A DNA stretch of 64,000 nucleotides from Myotis daubentonii (Eukaryota; Chordata; Mammalia; Chiroptera; Vespertilionidae), in contig NC_081851.1 in assembly GCF_963259705.1 (NCBI RefSeq), positions 10,080,145-10,144,144 on the forward strand, read 5' to 3'. Below the pieces are notes generated by a model. The model saw nothing but the letters and a program-made list of their open reading frames with translations. It did not search any database and had not been told where the DNA came from. Positions 11,424 through 24,504 of the stretch are shown piece by piece. Position numbers and translations under genes: made by a program. Position 1 is the first letter of the stretch; each line of letters starts with the position of its first letter.

Positions 11424-12000
11424 TTATGCTGTGTAGGCCTCTTTGTATTCATTTTGATTGGGGCTCTCTGCTTCCTGAACTTGTGTGACTTTTTCCTTCA
11501 CCAGGTTAGGGAAGTTTTCTGTCAATATTTCTTCAAACAGGTTTTCTATCCCTTGTTCACTTTCTTCTCCCTCAGGTATCCTTATGATGAAGATGTTTCT
11601 CTGTTTCATGTTGTCCTACACTTCCCTTAAACCATGCTCATGCTTTTTAAGTATGTTTTCTTTTTGTTGATCTCATTGAGTGATTTTTTTCTACCTGTCT
11701 TCTAATTCACTGTTGATGCACTCAGCTTCTTTTAATTTACTGTTGATTCCTTCCAGAATATTCTTTATTTCAGCTATGTCATTCTTCATTTCCGAAGTTT
11801 TTTATTCCTGGTTTCTATGTCCTTTTTCATGTTGATGTCATTCCTACTAAGTTTCTTTAGCTCTCATTAAATTTCTTGTTCTCACTAAGTTGAACATCCT
11901 TTTAACCATCACTGTAAATTTTATATCTGATAAATTGCTTGCTTCCATTTCATTTAGCTCATTTTCTGGAGATTCCTCCTGTTCTTTCATTTGGGGCCTG
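11424..12000 (-). pseudogene. L1 ORF1 fragment
   Basis: A 61-residue reverse frame (11424-11609) has the ORF1p RRM-domain run 'IRIPEGEESEQGIENLFEEI'. Degraded coiled-coil sequence lies upstream of it to about 12.0 kb. ORF1p is the RNA-binding chaperone of L1. Stops make this copy non-functional. Confidence 0.8.
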
Positions 12001-13200
12001 TTTTTTATTTCCCCATTTTTGATGTTTGTTTGTTTTGGTGTATTGGATAAGACTGCTTTGCCTCCCAGTCTTGGAGGGGCTGCCTTCTGGTGGGACCCAG
12101 TGGTGTAGTCTCCTTGTTTTGCTGAGCTGGGTGCTCTACGAATGTCTCTGTGTGGGCTGTGGGGGCCCTCCTGTTGAATTTGGGTCTTGATTTCAGTTGT
12201 CCCATTTTGGGGTGAGCTCAGCCCTCAGGCTTGCTGACTGTCTCAGCCCTGACCATGTCATGCCAACTACTTTACAAGTGCTTTGGATCTGCTATTTGTG
12301 AAGCTCACTGGATTTTGCTCTTCTGTTGTTGAATCTATCATGTTGGAGTGTTGTTGGTCCCAGGCCTCTCAGAAGTTCTCTGGTGCAAGCCAACAGGAGT
12401 TGTTGTCACTGCCTGGCCCTGGACAACCTGGCTAAAGCCCGGCAGGGGGGGTCCCCAAGTAGTCTGGTGGGCGGGGCCTCCGTGGTCCAAGGCTGGGACT
12501 GCCTGGGTCTTTCAATTTGAATGTCCCTGTTCTGAGCTGCTCTCCCTTCCACTGTGGAAATGGGCTCTGTGGGGCTATTCAGATCCTGGTCAGGATGGTT
12601 TCAACAGACTCATATTGTGGGTGGTGCCTGTGGCTTATAGAAGAAGTGGGTTGGCACTTCCTTTTCTTCCAATGCCTCAGCTCTGCCTGGGTCACTGGGG
12701 CACCCCTGGTTGCCACCCCAAGTAGGAGGGGATATTTTTTAAAAAAAACAACCAGCCCTACTTGGCTCTCTAATCTTTCAACAGGGTAGGTGGGGCTTCT
12801 TCCCAGGCTCCCACCAGGCCAGATCTGAGTCCCTTGTGCCACCAGGCCCAGCAGCATGGGCACAGATTTACAGTCCAGAGCTGGAATAGGTGAGGAAAGG
12901 GGTGTCTCCTCTTTGCTCGAGGTGGGGGGATCACTCCTCTTTCCCAGGGCACTCTGTCTGCCTACCACCCTGCTGTTTGACAAATATTCTTTCAGAGAAG
13001 AATTGGACCCTCAGATTCAGTGCTGGGTGAACTGGCCAAACTCCTGACCCACTATGCATCTTTTCTTGTCCCCTCTCCATGCTCCCCACTCATAGTATTT
13101 CAGATCAGCTATTTTTCAGCTAGTTTTCAAGTTGAATGTTCTGCAGGTTAGCCAAAAGTCCAATCTGGTGTTCAGAACTTCCCTAGACTGCAATCATCTT
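12000..13200 (-). repeat. L1 5'UTR (GC-rich)
   Basis: A GC-rich, stop-poor tract joined directly to ORF1. Composition and position fit the promoter-bearing 5'UTR of L1, and the ORF-like frames on either strand are by-products of the base composition. The element's 5' edge is put near 13.2 kb, where the sequence becomes AT-rich single copy. I saw no clear target duplication. Confidence 0.6.
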
Positions 13201-14390
13201 GCCTTCCTTGAGCGTCACTAATTCTAATTTACTCATTATATAGGTAAGGAAAACAGCTAAAGAAATTGATTTACAAACTGTCTAGCTATTTGTTTTCATT
13301 AATTATGTCTAGGTGTTTGTTTTTATTATCATGAAGAAAACAGGAATCTTACTAGCCTTGTTATTTTTGAGTCCTATAGATATTTTAGTTTTTAATGTGT
13401 TTAAGGAAAACTGACTGAAAAATGTGAGTCACAAGTCACATTCTAAGAATGCTGCTAAGCATACATAATTTCATTTCATTCCTGAATGTGGTCAGATTTA
13501 AATAGCTGCATAGATATTTAAGAGCTACTCCTGCTGAAAAAAAAAGTAACTAATTGGTGTAATACACAAAGGACTTCTTTATTTTGGGGGTAGGAGGGGG
13601 TAACCAGCACAGCTTTAATTACAAGTAATTGTTCTCAAAATCAGGCTGCTCATTAAGTTCTGTATCTACTAGTAGACAGTGATTATGTATCAATACACTG
13701 ATCTATCACTTTCATTATTTTAGTCATTTGGTTGTATAAATTTGTATTTCATTCAGACAACCAACTAGGCGGTTTCCACTGTTACTTTCTATCATAGTAT
13801 GACTTTTTAAGGCATAATTTAGGTGATTTAGATTTTTATTCATTTCCTTTACTTAGGAAAATAATAGTATATTGTTTTCATTCTTTTGCTGACTACTAGG
13901 TAAATACAATGGCATCAGATGTACAAGGAGCTGGGCTTGTGACTAGTTAATGGAGAACTTTACTAGGGGTACCTGTAGAACTGCACGTGCGACCTCATTA
14001 AAATGAGCTGAAGCTTACTGATATTCCCCTCTGGAAATCTGTTAGTAGATTCATAGGAGCCCATTCCTGACTTCATCCAGAATTTGTACATTCCTTTCCT
14101 TCCAAATTAGACACTGAGACTGTTGCCTGGACCACTAAAACCTAGTACACTATTTACTTTGTATATCTGAATGGATTCCAAAAATCAACACCGAAAGACT
14201 TCCCAGGACATCTAATGGGAGCCCATTAGCTCCCTCTTGTTCCTATGGGAGATCACAGTTTCTTTTCAGATTTCTTATGCATCCATGCATGCCTGCAGAA
14301 ATTCTTTATCTCCTGAATAAAGTGAGCTTCCTTGAAAGTAAGATGAGTAGTGATGCCCTTTGATTTTTCTACGTTTGTGTATGTATGTGT

Positions 14391-14392
14391 GA

Positions 14393-14441
<49 letters not shown>
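14391..14441. repeat. (TG)n microsatellite
   Basis: About 25 uninterrupted TG dinucleotides following a degenerate TGTG/AGTG start. Confidence 0.95.
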
Positions 14442-14445
<4 letters not shown>

Positions 14446-15033
14446 ACCCCAATTCCTAGACTAGAGAGTTTAAATTAAAAAATTAAGTTAAAAATTCTGT
14501 CTATACCTGTAAAATATAAACCAATCAAGTGCTATCTTTGGTAAACATTGGTTGAATAACCCTCATAGAATATGCACACAAAAAATGTCTCAACTAAATT
14601 TGAGACTACATCATCTGATGACACACTATACTATCAAAATCTTTTAAAATTAAAAACTTTGAACAAAATTAATATTTAAAAGTCCTCATTTTCTTCATTC
14701 CTTTTTTTATTAAGCTTTCTTATTAAATGTGCATACTATAGAATTGAACTAGTCAGAACTAGACTGCTTTGTGGACATATTATATTCTATTTTTCTTCCC
14801 CAGGTAAAGTTTTTATTGAAGTCATGGGAATTTCACCTAAATAAAAAATTTCCAGTAATTTGACAATATTTATTGAAAGACTTCTGTGATCATAGATATT
14901 CAGTGAGAATAGGACACATGATGAAAAAATAATAATAGCAAAGAAGGAGGAGGTGGAGGAGGAGGAGGAGAAAAAACAAATATTCCTGTCCTCCTGGAGT
15001 TCACAATCCAAGTTAAAGTGTGGATACCTATAC

Positions 15034-15083
<50 letters not shown>

Positions 15084-15085
15084 CA
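15034..15085. repeat. (AC)n microsatellite
   Basis: About 24 AC units with one CACGCAC interruption near the end. The 151-residue reverse frame across it is a shadow made of Val/Cys repeats. Confidence 0.95.
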
Positions 15086-16411
15086 GCTCTTGTTCCAGAC
15101 AAGTAGATGAACATGGCAAAAACTGAAGAAATAAATATTGAAGAACCAAGAAGACCTCTGAAAGTGGAGCGACTAGCTTTACATTGAAGTTTTTGTGGAG
15201 AGCTTCTAGAACTACATTGAAATGAGTGGCATAGCTTGACATCAGATAATCTTAAGTTTGATTAAACAATTTTGGTTTCACAAGGAACAATGCGTACCAG
15301 TACCTTCTTGTAGTTTTTACTTAAATGAAACTTTAAAAATTTGGTTTTGGAAGAGGGAAAAGGTTACAGGTTGGGGAGATTCCAGGGTAGTGAAGACACA
15401 AGAGGAAGTTTCTAGGCCAGAATGAGCAAGTCAAGAGCAAAAGGAAGCTGAGGTTGGTGAAAACATGGTCTCTGTCTGTACAGAACCAGCGAAGAACAAG
15501 GCAGATAATTCCATGAAGATAAGTGATGGAGGAAGGGGGAATTTTTTAACTCAGGTAGAATTGCTCCAATGGGCCATAGAAAATTCTAGGTCTCATTGGC
15601 ATTTTCACATCATGATTACTCTCACTTTATAGATGTTCTTGCTTAATTAAATCCATTTCAGCCAGTCACCCAAACCAAAGATTAGAAATAGTGACACATA
15701 CTATAATTACACATGTTCAGCCTCTGCCTACAGGATCTCAAAGATGTCAGTTTAGTGTAAAATAAACATTTATCTGATACACGGAGTAAAAAACTCCAAA
15801 GTACTATTTTACATTTTAGATTTCCATTCACCTATTAGTGAGTGCATTGCCTAAGATGGCAGTGATCTGGGGATGAGCCTGTCTTTAAAAAGGAACACCG
15901 AGGGGCCAGCACTCCAGTGGGTACCTGGGACATGCCGGCCCTGGTTTGTATTATGGACATGAGCAAGAAAAGCTGAGCAAAACCACATTCCCCACGGATG
16001 CGCTTATGGAGAGCGGCTCAGTCCCTCTATTTGCAGGTAGCAGGTACTCAGTAAATGGTTCTGAGCTAAAGAGGTGAACGGTCCTCTTTATAGTACCTGC
16101 AAAAAGAACTTCAGTGACACCGAAGCATCAATAAACCAGATAGTTAATGGGCGAGACTCGCCCTCATGTCACATCAAGACCAAAGGCAAAAATTTTGAGT
16201 CTCAGTGATCAACACTTCACAGAATAAACATTCCTCTATATACTAGAGTTTTTTCCATTTCCAGAAATAGAAAATAGGTCCCTTTGGTACAAATTAAAGA
16301 ATTGTAAGCAAAAAGACAATTGAACATTGTTAGAATTTTGAGAACTTAAAGCATCCATTACAAATTTTGAACTGTATGAGGCAGATATCCACATTTTTAC
16401 TGTGTTCATGT

Positions 16412-16453
16412 AAATTTTTTATTGATATTAGAGAGAGGAAGAGGGAGAGAGAG

Positions 16454-16501
<48 letters not shown>

Positions 16502-16640
16502 TGGATTGATTGCCTCTTGCACATGCTCCAACCAGGGATTGAACCTGAAATCTGGACATGTGCCCTGACCGGGAATTGAACCGCCGCCTTCCGGTGCATG
16601 GGATGACGCTGACGCTTGACCAACTGAGCCCCGGCAGGGC
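16412..16640 (-). mobile_element. Ves SINE with expanded (AG)n
   Basis: Reverse Ves SINE: head GCCCTGCCGGGGCTCAGTTGGTC at the high end, core, and a CT tract expanded to an (AG)n run at 16459-16497. The body differs from the other Ves copies ('CAACCAGGGATTGAACCTGAAATCT'). Confidence 0.85.
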
Positions 16641-17084
16641 TCAGGTGAAGTCTGGTGGAGGTTATTCACAATGTTAGAAAACCATGCTGTTGCTGGAGAA
16701 ATTTTGGGGGGTTCCAAGGTAGGTCAGACAACACACACTGTGGACAAGGAGCAGATGTGTCCTTAGGGCTTGTCATGCAGAGCAAAGCAGGCTGAGGAGC
16801 CGAGAGTGCCTGTCACACCAGAGGCGGATGCAGTCACTCGCCAGCATGTGCCTCTCAAACTCTTCCAGCCACAGAAGAGGCCACTGCTTTTGCCGAACAG
16901 TGGACGGTTCTAGCGAAAGAGAGGAAATGGGCAGCCGGCGACCTTCCCTGGAAGGAGGAGTGGAAGTGCCCACCCGCACGCCCCGGGGGTTTCGGGAGGA
17001 AGCGGTACGGGAGCTGCTGTGTTGTGAAATGGAGTTGGCTTTTCTGAAAAGGCTTTTTGCTTCTATGATCCATAGGTAGAGGCT
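16641..17084. other. Unique GC-rich segment
   Basis: GC-rich single-copy-looking DNA with overlapping open frames on both strands (16773-17108 reverse, 16828-17079 forward). Neither has a domain I recognise. Mutual overlap and short length argue against coding. Confidence 0.4.
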
Positions 17085-17092
17085 GCTTAGAC

Positions 17093-17406
17093 TCGCAGTG
17101 GTTCTCAACCTTCCTAACGCCGCGACCCTTTCATACAGTTCCTCATGTTGTGGTGACCCCCAACCATAAAATTATTTTCGTTGCTACTTCATCACTGTAA
17201 TTTTGCTACTGTTATGAATCATAATGTAAGTATCTGATAGGCAGGATGTATTTTCATTGTTACAAATTGAACATCATTAAAGCACAGTGATGAATCACAA
17301 AAACAATATGTAATTATATATGTGTTTTCCGATGGTCTTAGGCGACCCCTGTGAGAGGGTCGTTCGACCCCCAAAGGGGTCGCGACCCACAGGTTGAGAA
17401 CCGCTG
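17093..17406 (+). mobile_element. SPIN non-autonomous hAT element
   Basis: The left terminus CAGTGGTTCTCAACCTTCC (17096) and the right terminus AGGTTGAGAACCGCTG (ending 17406) are inverted repeats. The interior has the diagnostic 'GACCCCCAAAGGGGTCGCGACCC' type palindrome and the phrase 'ttgtggtgacccccaacc'. The flanks GCTTAGAC (17085-17092) and GCTTAGAG (17407-17414) look like an 8-bp hAT target duplication, with TCG extra on the left. SPIN elements are documented as horizontally transferred among tetrapods, including vesper bats. No transposase is encoded. Confidence 0.92.
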
Positions 17407-19867
17407 GCTTAGAGTGATACTTGCCAAAGCCTTATCATGAGCCGGCCGCGTCCTTGGGGAAGTTTAACCGTCCCGTGCCGTTTCCGAGCATGTCAGTGGC
17501 CATCTGTCTTCAGCTTCCTTAGCAACCATCCGACAATAGACTGACGTCCCCTAAGCACTAGGGGCAGCACGGACCTGAGCAGAATATAAAGACTTCATAG
17601 TCTTCACCTTCAGGAAGGTACCGTCTTCTGAGGAAGATGACACACGCATCCATGAACGGGTGGTAAAGCCACCTTTAAGGCAGGAAAAGTCACCCCCACA
17701 TGGCAGCAGAAGAGCTCCCGGAAAAGGGAGAGCTTTCCCAGAGGAGAGGGTGCCGGCACTTTGCAGCAGTGCGGGACGGCTCCCGGGGAACGCTGCGGGC
17801 AGGAGGCCAGGAGGAGGCACGGAGCCGGGCCTGGGCCCACGCACCGGCTCTTGCGTGGGGTCATCCCTGTTCTCCACTCAGACTGGTGTGTGTGACATGG
17901 CTGCTGAGGGGCACTGGCCAGGAGTCCCCACCCAGGCGGCCTTTACCTTCCGGTCCACTTGTTCTGCTGCTAAAATTACAATCCACCGCACGCCAATGTT
18001 CACAGAGAGCGGCAGGGAGCCAGGCCACGATCAAATGTTTCTACCAACCTCGACCTTTCCTTTTTATAAACTGACTTGCTAATAGGCCTAACTTCAAAGA
18101 TCGCACCAGGTCAACCTTGGTGTATATCGGGGTAGGTTATTCTTTTTTTTTTTTTTTATTTAATCTTATTTTCCTGTCTTTCCAATAACACCTGGACTAT
18201 CTTTGAATTCTTGTCTGTAATGATGAAATCATTAAAAAAGGTACCGGAACCGTTTTTGCTTCTCTCTGTGCCTTTTGGAGCACATGTGAATACACCGAAT
18301 ACCACTGGCTCGTTGGTTTTCTTTTTTCCTCTCTCCCCTTGTTTTTGAAAACCGTGTTTGAATTCCGTCACTACTGAGCTAGGCCTCTGAGTTGAGTGCG
18401 ATGCTGGGAGGTGCACCCCCGCACCCCACACGTGGCCTTCATCCAGAGCAAGCCAGTCTGCCCCGCACATGTTTGTGGCTTAAGTGACCTGGTGTCTGGG
18501 GTCTTTCTTTGTTGAGGGTTTTCTTCAGTTTCCAAGTTGATTTTAGAGCAACAGCACCCACCCCAACTGGACATTTCACAGAGAGCTCACAGATGACCCG
18601 GGGAACTCCCCGCGCTTTGGGAATAGTCGCTAAATGTCTGAGATTGCTTGCCAGGCCTCACAGAGCACGGCTCCCTTCCTGGCAGTCACACGGCCAGCCC
18701 TTCCCAGCCGGGGAGCCCACGTCAAGCAAGAAGAGAGCACCCTGGCCCAGCCCAGGAGAGGCCCTGGAAGAGACGGGGAAGACTTTTCCAGAAGGAGCTG
18801 GCTCCAAAGCATAAAAGGTTCAGCCTCCAGCCCATCATTCAAAAAAGTTTTTAAACCCTTTTTAAGGCAACAGTTTAAACCCAGCTGCACCTATCGATCT
18901 GTGATTTGATCTTGCTTTGTGAGGAGGGATTTGTACTCTGCTCTAACTGCCTTTGTTCCTGGCCTTCGTGGACAGCGAGCACTGCCCGAGGCTGCCCTCC
19001 ACTCACACGGAGGCTCCCGAGGCGACAGAAAGCCAGACTGCCTTTCATCTGGCCTCTCCCCACCCTTCCCTCTGCGGATTTCTCATCCAATTCTGCCAAA
19101 CCTAAAACTTATAAAAAGGAGTCATTTGTCTTTAAAAGGGAGAGCAAGGGAACAAATTCTATTTACAAAGTAGAGTCAAGTAGATTTCAATTTCTCAAGT
19201 ACATTCAGTTAGTCTCAGAAGTATACCATTCCTCCAGCCTTGCCTGCCTGGCGCCCGCTGCCATTAAAAAATAACTTCCAAAAAACAGCCGAATCGGAGC
19301 AGAACATGCAATTGCTGTAATACATAGATTTTGTAGAAACTTTCTTATTTACAGCTTTTAAAGGTTGTCATTGTGTCTTTAATGGCACTGTGAACTATTA
19401 ATTTTATGTTCTTTAAACTACCACAAAATAGTGGTTTTTCTATCATTATGGTATGAACTAAAGAACAGAAAGTGTGGTCCTAATTTAACTAATCACTTCT
19501 GATACTCCCCGACCTTATAAAACCCCAAACACTTATAAGATGTCTGTTCTTTGATTTTTTAATGAAATGCACACGTGTTATTTTTTATTCTAATGCAAGC
19601 CTGTGCTTACACATGTATGAGCCTTATGAGTTTATTTAGCAAGAAACCGAATATGTGAGGAAAAGAGACTTTTTAAGTGGCGCCTTAATTGTCTTTCATG
19701 CACGTTCTATAGGTCATTACTGAGTGTTTACAGGTCCTGCATGGAATGGCTTTACACCAAAGAAGAGGGTAACATATCTTCATTGTTTATAAAAATGACA
19801 GCTCCTAATGGGCCATATTAGCTTTAACACAAACTATTAAATCCCTTCATTACATTTTTCTGTGCTG

Positions 19868-19960
19868 GTTTCGGCATCTCGCGAGCTGGCGGGGGAGGAG
19901 GTGCGAGCGGCGAAGGAGAGTGCGCGCACATTGAGACGATTAGGGACCATGCTTATTAGA
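19868..19960. promoter_or_regulatory. CpG-dense patch with TCTCGCGAG motif
   Basis: A short CpG cluster in AT-rich surroundings contains TCTCGCGAG at 19877-19885, nine of ten bases of the TCTCGCGAGA palindrome found in many mammalian housekeeping promoters. Several CGCG and GCGCGC words follow. No TATA, exon or splice site could be tied to it. Regulatory role is inferred only. Confidence 0.35.
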
Positions 19961-20555
19961 TAAGCTCGGAGGATGTTTTTCTTGGGCGGCTCACGAGCAT
20001 TCTGAAAGAGCTGTGTTCCAGGCTTGGGGTCCCATGTTTCTTCCTCTTAAACTACGAGCAGCTGTAGCACATGCCCTACTTCTGTGGGCCTGTAATGATT
20101 TCCTTCCTTCTGCCCTGTGAAAAGGGGACAAATATTTTAATCCAAGCAAAATGCGGCAGCAGGTTTTGTTGGTTTCAGGGAAGAAACTCAATACAGCCCC
20201 GGCGCTGAGTGGAGGCCTCAAATTGGAGCCATCTGGCCGCGCACGGCCCAGCGACCTCTGCACGGCAGCGCAGCTTGCCTAGGGCTGCGGCCCTGACACC
20301 TGCGGAGACCGGGATCGGAGCCTTTCACACGGCTGGCTGGCCGAAGCCCGCACCCACTGGCGCTGGCAGTGGGAGTATCAGGTAAGAAAAGGTGACAACC
20401 AACTGCTCAGGCAACAGCTTGTTAAGTCAACATTCCTCAGATTGGACACAAATCAGACAGACACACGCACGTCCTAACTTGCCTTTTGGAGGCCAAGGGG
20501 AGAAAGTCCTCAGGAAACTATAAGTTGATGCTCACAACTCAGGGGTTATCCTTAA

Positions 20556-20580
20556 AGTGTGTGTGTGTGGGGGGGGGGGT
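20556..20580. repeat. Short (GT)n(G)n tract
   Basis: GTGTGTGTGTG followed by about eleven G. Simple-sequence tract only. Confidence 0.8.
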
Positions 20581-21183
20581 ATTGAAAAGCATGCGTGTGG
20601 GCCTGCCCTGCGTGCTCCCGTGTTTGCTCACAGGCGGTCACTGCTGTGGGCTGCGTGCACGTGCCCAGTCGCTGCCAGCATGTTCCAAGGATGCGCTGTG
20701 ACTGGACATCACACAGGCCGGCTTCTGCGGTATATTTTCAAAGAAATGTTTTTGTAAACTTTGTATTACAGCCCTTTCAGGGGTGGGGAATGAGAGGATC
20801 AATTCATTTTCAAACAAAAAGAACTAGGATCTTTGCTTTGTCAAAAACCAGAAATCTTATCACTTAATTTTAAAACCAGCTCATAATATATTTTCTGGAA
20901 AGAAAATGGGACATAAAAAACAGATCAAAATGGTACATAAGTTTTCCATTTAATCAATATATTTCCAAGTATTAGTGATGGCGAATATGTCATTTATACT
21001 CTGGGTTTTAAGTTACTTATTATAATGAACCATAATGATTACAGAGTGGCCATCATCAAATCCTAAATGATATGACCAAGAATGACACCCTGAGAATGTA
21101 GGCCCACACAACCCCAGCAGGGGGGTCAGAGGGTGACCTCATGAGAAAAGGCAATTCAGGGAAAATGTAAGAGAGATTATTGA

Positions 21184-21230
21184 TATAATAGTCTTTGTAA
21201 TACTTTAAGCGATAAAACAGTTTAAAAAAA
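21184..21230 (+). mobile_element. Ultra-short 5'-truncated L1 insertion (47 bp)
   Basis: The segment 'gtctttgtaatacttta...' plus an A-rich tail matches the 3' end of the L1 tails at 37.5 kb and 60.0 kb. It is bounded by perfect 15-bp direct repeats AAGAGAGATTATTGA at 21169-21183 and 21229-21243 (the shared A residues make the tail boundary ambiguous by 2 bp). This is the signature of target-primed reverse transcription that aborted after about 45 bases. Confidence 0.75.
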
Positions 21231-24200
21231 GAGAGATTATTGAAATTGTGAGTTTAGTTAAATTCTTAGAAGTATAAATTTATTTGGCTTTTTTGGTCTA
21301 ATCTTTTTAAATAAGCCAGTGGCCCTCACTTTTTGCTTCTTGTAATTAAATGTATTGACTGAATGAAATCACAGTCAAGATGCAATGCAAATGAAGTAAA
21401 CATTTCATATATTTTTAAAAATAAGAATTGTGAGCTCGAATACATTTTTTAAACTCTTTATAGTAAAGAAAAGAATTTAAAAATAGTATTTGAGTAGCAA
21501 GGCTCACGGAACATTCCTGATTTCACAAAGTTCTGGGAGCGGAAAGGATGTGTGCCTGAGGTTTCCGCACACTGCGCCCACTGGCTGCTGGGAGGGCTCG
21601 GGGGGCTGTGCGCTGGGCTCCCTGTTTTTTGCCTTGTTCTGAATGTATATGCATGAATCTACATTTTTAACCAAATCTTTCTTCTCTTTCCTCTTGAGGA
21701 GGCTTCCAGCTGCACCCAGGTCACTGCGCACCCTCCCACTCCAGGGCCCGCAGGCCGTGCAGCCACAGGGTAAGACTTAATGGAGCTAAGCACACTTCCA
21801 GCGGCTTCCTGTGGGAAGGCAGCCGGCTGAGACTGGGAATGGCCGCGGCCCAGCCCAGTGGGGACGGATGGAGCCCGGCCTGCAGCGGGCAGGGGCCCTG
21901 TCAGCCTGTTACCCCCACAGCTTGGCCATGGGCGTGGGTTTCTCTAGGAAACACTGCCACCGTCTCATCCACGCGCCGCCAGGCCCTGCAGACCCAGCTT
22001 CGGGGCCCAGCAGCCCAGCCTTCCGGTGAGTGGCGACTGAAGAGAATTCAAGCCCAGACAGGAAATTAAGAAATTCTGTGGCATCTTCATTAGTACTTTT
22101 CAATACAAGTTTTGATATCTTCAACTTAGCCCCTAAATTAAGGCAACAATTATAACAATGATAAGGCAACAAGGACAATGTTCCATAGCTGTCATCCCTG
22201 GTAGGAGCTAGTTGATATAAACGTATCACATTTACATACATATACACAGATGTGCACATGCTTCAGAGAAAAACCCAGCCTGTGCTCGTGGGAACGGGCA
22301 CTCTCGGGCTGATTTATGAGCTGGGAAAGTGCTTCCAATTCTCCATTTTTTTTTTTTGGCCCAAACGGTCAGGAGGTGATGAAGACTGACTGCCCAGCCC
22401 TTTGCTGCCAAGCCCTAACTCCAGCAAACGCACAGAAAGGCTTGATGGAAACGAGGATGAGCATCTCCTGCTGCCTCAGCTGCCGCAGCGCAGGGCCGGG
22501 CAGCGGTGCCCGCGCAGCGTCAGTGTAGTCTCTTGGCGCCTGCTGAAAGCACTGCTCCCTTCCTGTTTAATAATTAATTCACTTGAAAGCCCCGAGGATC
22601 TGGCCTCGGCACCGGCTTCTCAAAGCAGCAGGGAAACAAAATGCTTCCAGAACTGGAGGGGCACAGGAAGAAAGAATCTAACATTTCAAGGAACATCACC
22701 ACATGGGGCGGTGAGCAGGGGGTGGGGTTTGGAGGTGGAGAAATTCAAAATAAAATAAATACACACAAAAGCAAGGTTATTCAGGGCCACTGGCACGGGG
22801 ACTGGGAGCCGCAGAGTGAGCCAGAAGTCATCCATCCGGGAAGCAGGCCAGTGCCGCAGGCCAGTGAGAGTCCGGAGGGGAGGGGGCCCAGCCCCTTAGA
22901 GAGAGACCCAGCCTCTCTCTTCATTAGGGGCCTCTGCTCGCTGGTTAGTCAGAGCCTCTCGCTGGGACAGCAGGAGAGGCGGGCGGTCTCCCTGGCCTCC
23001 ACCCCTCACCCGCCAACCCCAGCCCGGCCTTCTCCTACCTGGATGGCAGCTGTGGAGGACAGCGTGGACCCACACGGCTGCGGAAGAGAGCGAGGCCTCG
23101 GGGGCAGCTGCTCTGTGCATCGAGGATGCGGAAAAGCAAGCAAGTTCCTAGACTTCGATATTCAGTTTCAGAAGTTAAACCCCACCCAGGGCAGGCCGCC
23201 CAGGCAGGAGCCGGCGTGCAGCGATGCCTGCATGCACTGGTGATGTCTATGAGCTGCTGCGAGTCAGCACAGAGTGACGCGTGGGCACTCCGGCAGGCAG
23301 GCCGGCGCCCACAGCCCAGCAGTCTCTTTCCACGGGTGGGAGGAGGCCTGGTCCCAGAAGGGCAGCAGCAGGTCACTCCCCACACAGGCCGGTGCCCAGC
23401 CACACGGCTGTTCACCTGCACGCCAGGAAGTCCGTATCCCCAAGCATCGAAGGAAGAGAGGCGAATGCTCCAGCGATGAGCAGAGTAATTAAGCAAAATG
23501 GAGGCCCAGGGGCCCCCCAAACAGGAAAACTTATTTAAACGCCAAATCGCATTTACGTTTTGCTTATTATTACCATGAAGAAGACCTGGCATGTAACGCT
23601 CACTCATTTCCTCTCAGACAGTAGCAGAGTATTTTGAAAAAGACATTTACGTAATTAAATGGTTGAGTTGAAAAAATGGCCTGAGTATTTTTCTAATCCC
23701 TAAAATGGGACGTTTTAAAACCCACAATTATTAAAACTACATGGACTTCTTTATATGTACGTTATATAAAATTAGTTATAAAATGTTTAAATGACACCTC
23801 CTTTGTATGTTTCCTCTCACATTGGACCGACGGCGTTGTCTCAAATGCAGCAGCTGGATAAGCCTTGTATTCCTACTGACTGGCCCTCAAAACTGCAAAA
23901 CTCGTCCGAAATAGTTTCCAGTTATCGACAATTTCAAAGGTCCGAATGTTTTCTCTATTTGTGAGTCAGTGAATATCTAGCTGCTGTTTTTTCAGTTTTT
24001 AATTTCAAGTTCAGATTCAGGCGAAAGTCCCTGTTTTCTTGTGTAGCTCATAATGGTCTGAGTCAGGAGGGACCTGACCTCCAGCGAGCTCCGCAGTCCT
24101 GCTGTGCTCAGTGTCCTGGCCTGCGCAATGGGGGTGATCATGGCTCTGCGCTGGCCAGACTGTGGGGAGGCCGAATGCAGGTGGGCGGGAGCAGTGGGGG

Positions 24201-24504
24201 ACACAGAGCCCACGCCCAGAGGGGGGGCGCCCTCCCCAGGCCCCGACGAGGCCCCAGCCAACTCTCTGCAGTGTGGCTCTTAACCCACTCGGTGTGCTCT
24301 GAATCCTGTGTGCTCCCTTTCATGTGAGTTGCAAAGACTTGTAAATTGAATTTCATAAAGCCAGTCGTATTTCCAATCACAGGGGCTTCCCATTTAAGGG
24401 AACCACCACGGTAAATCCATTCATAGAGTAGCAACAACCTTTGTAGTTCGAACGCTTATCTCTCACCTTATCTTTTTTATACTTAATCTGGGTGTTTATA
24501 TAAG

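Larger units (their letters stand above)
4985..13200 (-). mobile_element. LINE-1, near full length, reverse strand, multiply interrupted
   Basis: Reading the reverse strand from about 13.2 kb there is a GC-rich L1 5'UTR (about 12.0-13.2 kb), ORF1 (about 11.4-12.0 kb), the ORF2 endonuclease (10.4-11.1 kb), reverse transcriptase (about 8.4-9.45 kb) and the ORF2 C-terminus and 3'UTR (about 5.0-7.3 kb). Insertions split it: Ves SINEs near 6.1, 7.1, 9.5 and 9.7 kb and a Helitron at 7336-8376. Stops and frameshifts are scattered through both ORFs, so it is dead. Boundaries are approximate, and I could not identify target duplications. Confidence 0.85.
13201..16411. other. AT-rich unique DNA with microsatellites
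   Basis: About 3.2 kb of AT-rich sequence with no recognised exon. It contains a (TG)n run at 14399-14441, a (GGA)n-like tract at 14945-14970 and an (AC)n run at 15034-15085. A weakly repeat-like patch with 'gccagaatgagcaagtcaag' lies near 15360-15540 (family not assigned). Confidence 0.5.

Noticed and set aside
14787..15242. 151-residue reverse ORF
   Set aside because: Its centre is the (AC)n microsatellite (Val/Cys repeats); flanks show no domain.
17660..18082. Forward ORF of 140 codons near 17.7 kb
   Set aside because: Overlaps reverse frames of similar length, with no recognised domain. CpG-rich composition suffices to explain it.
22641..23607. Opposed ORFs of 200 (forward) and 190 (reverse) codons as genes
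   Set aside because: GC-rich DNA gives long frames by chance. They overlap on opposite strands, and neither has a domain, splice signal or upstream promoter I can point to.
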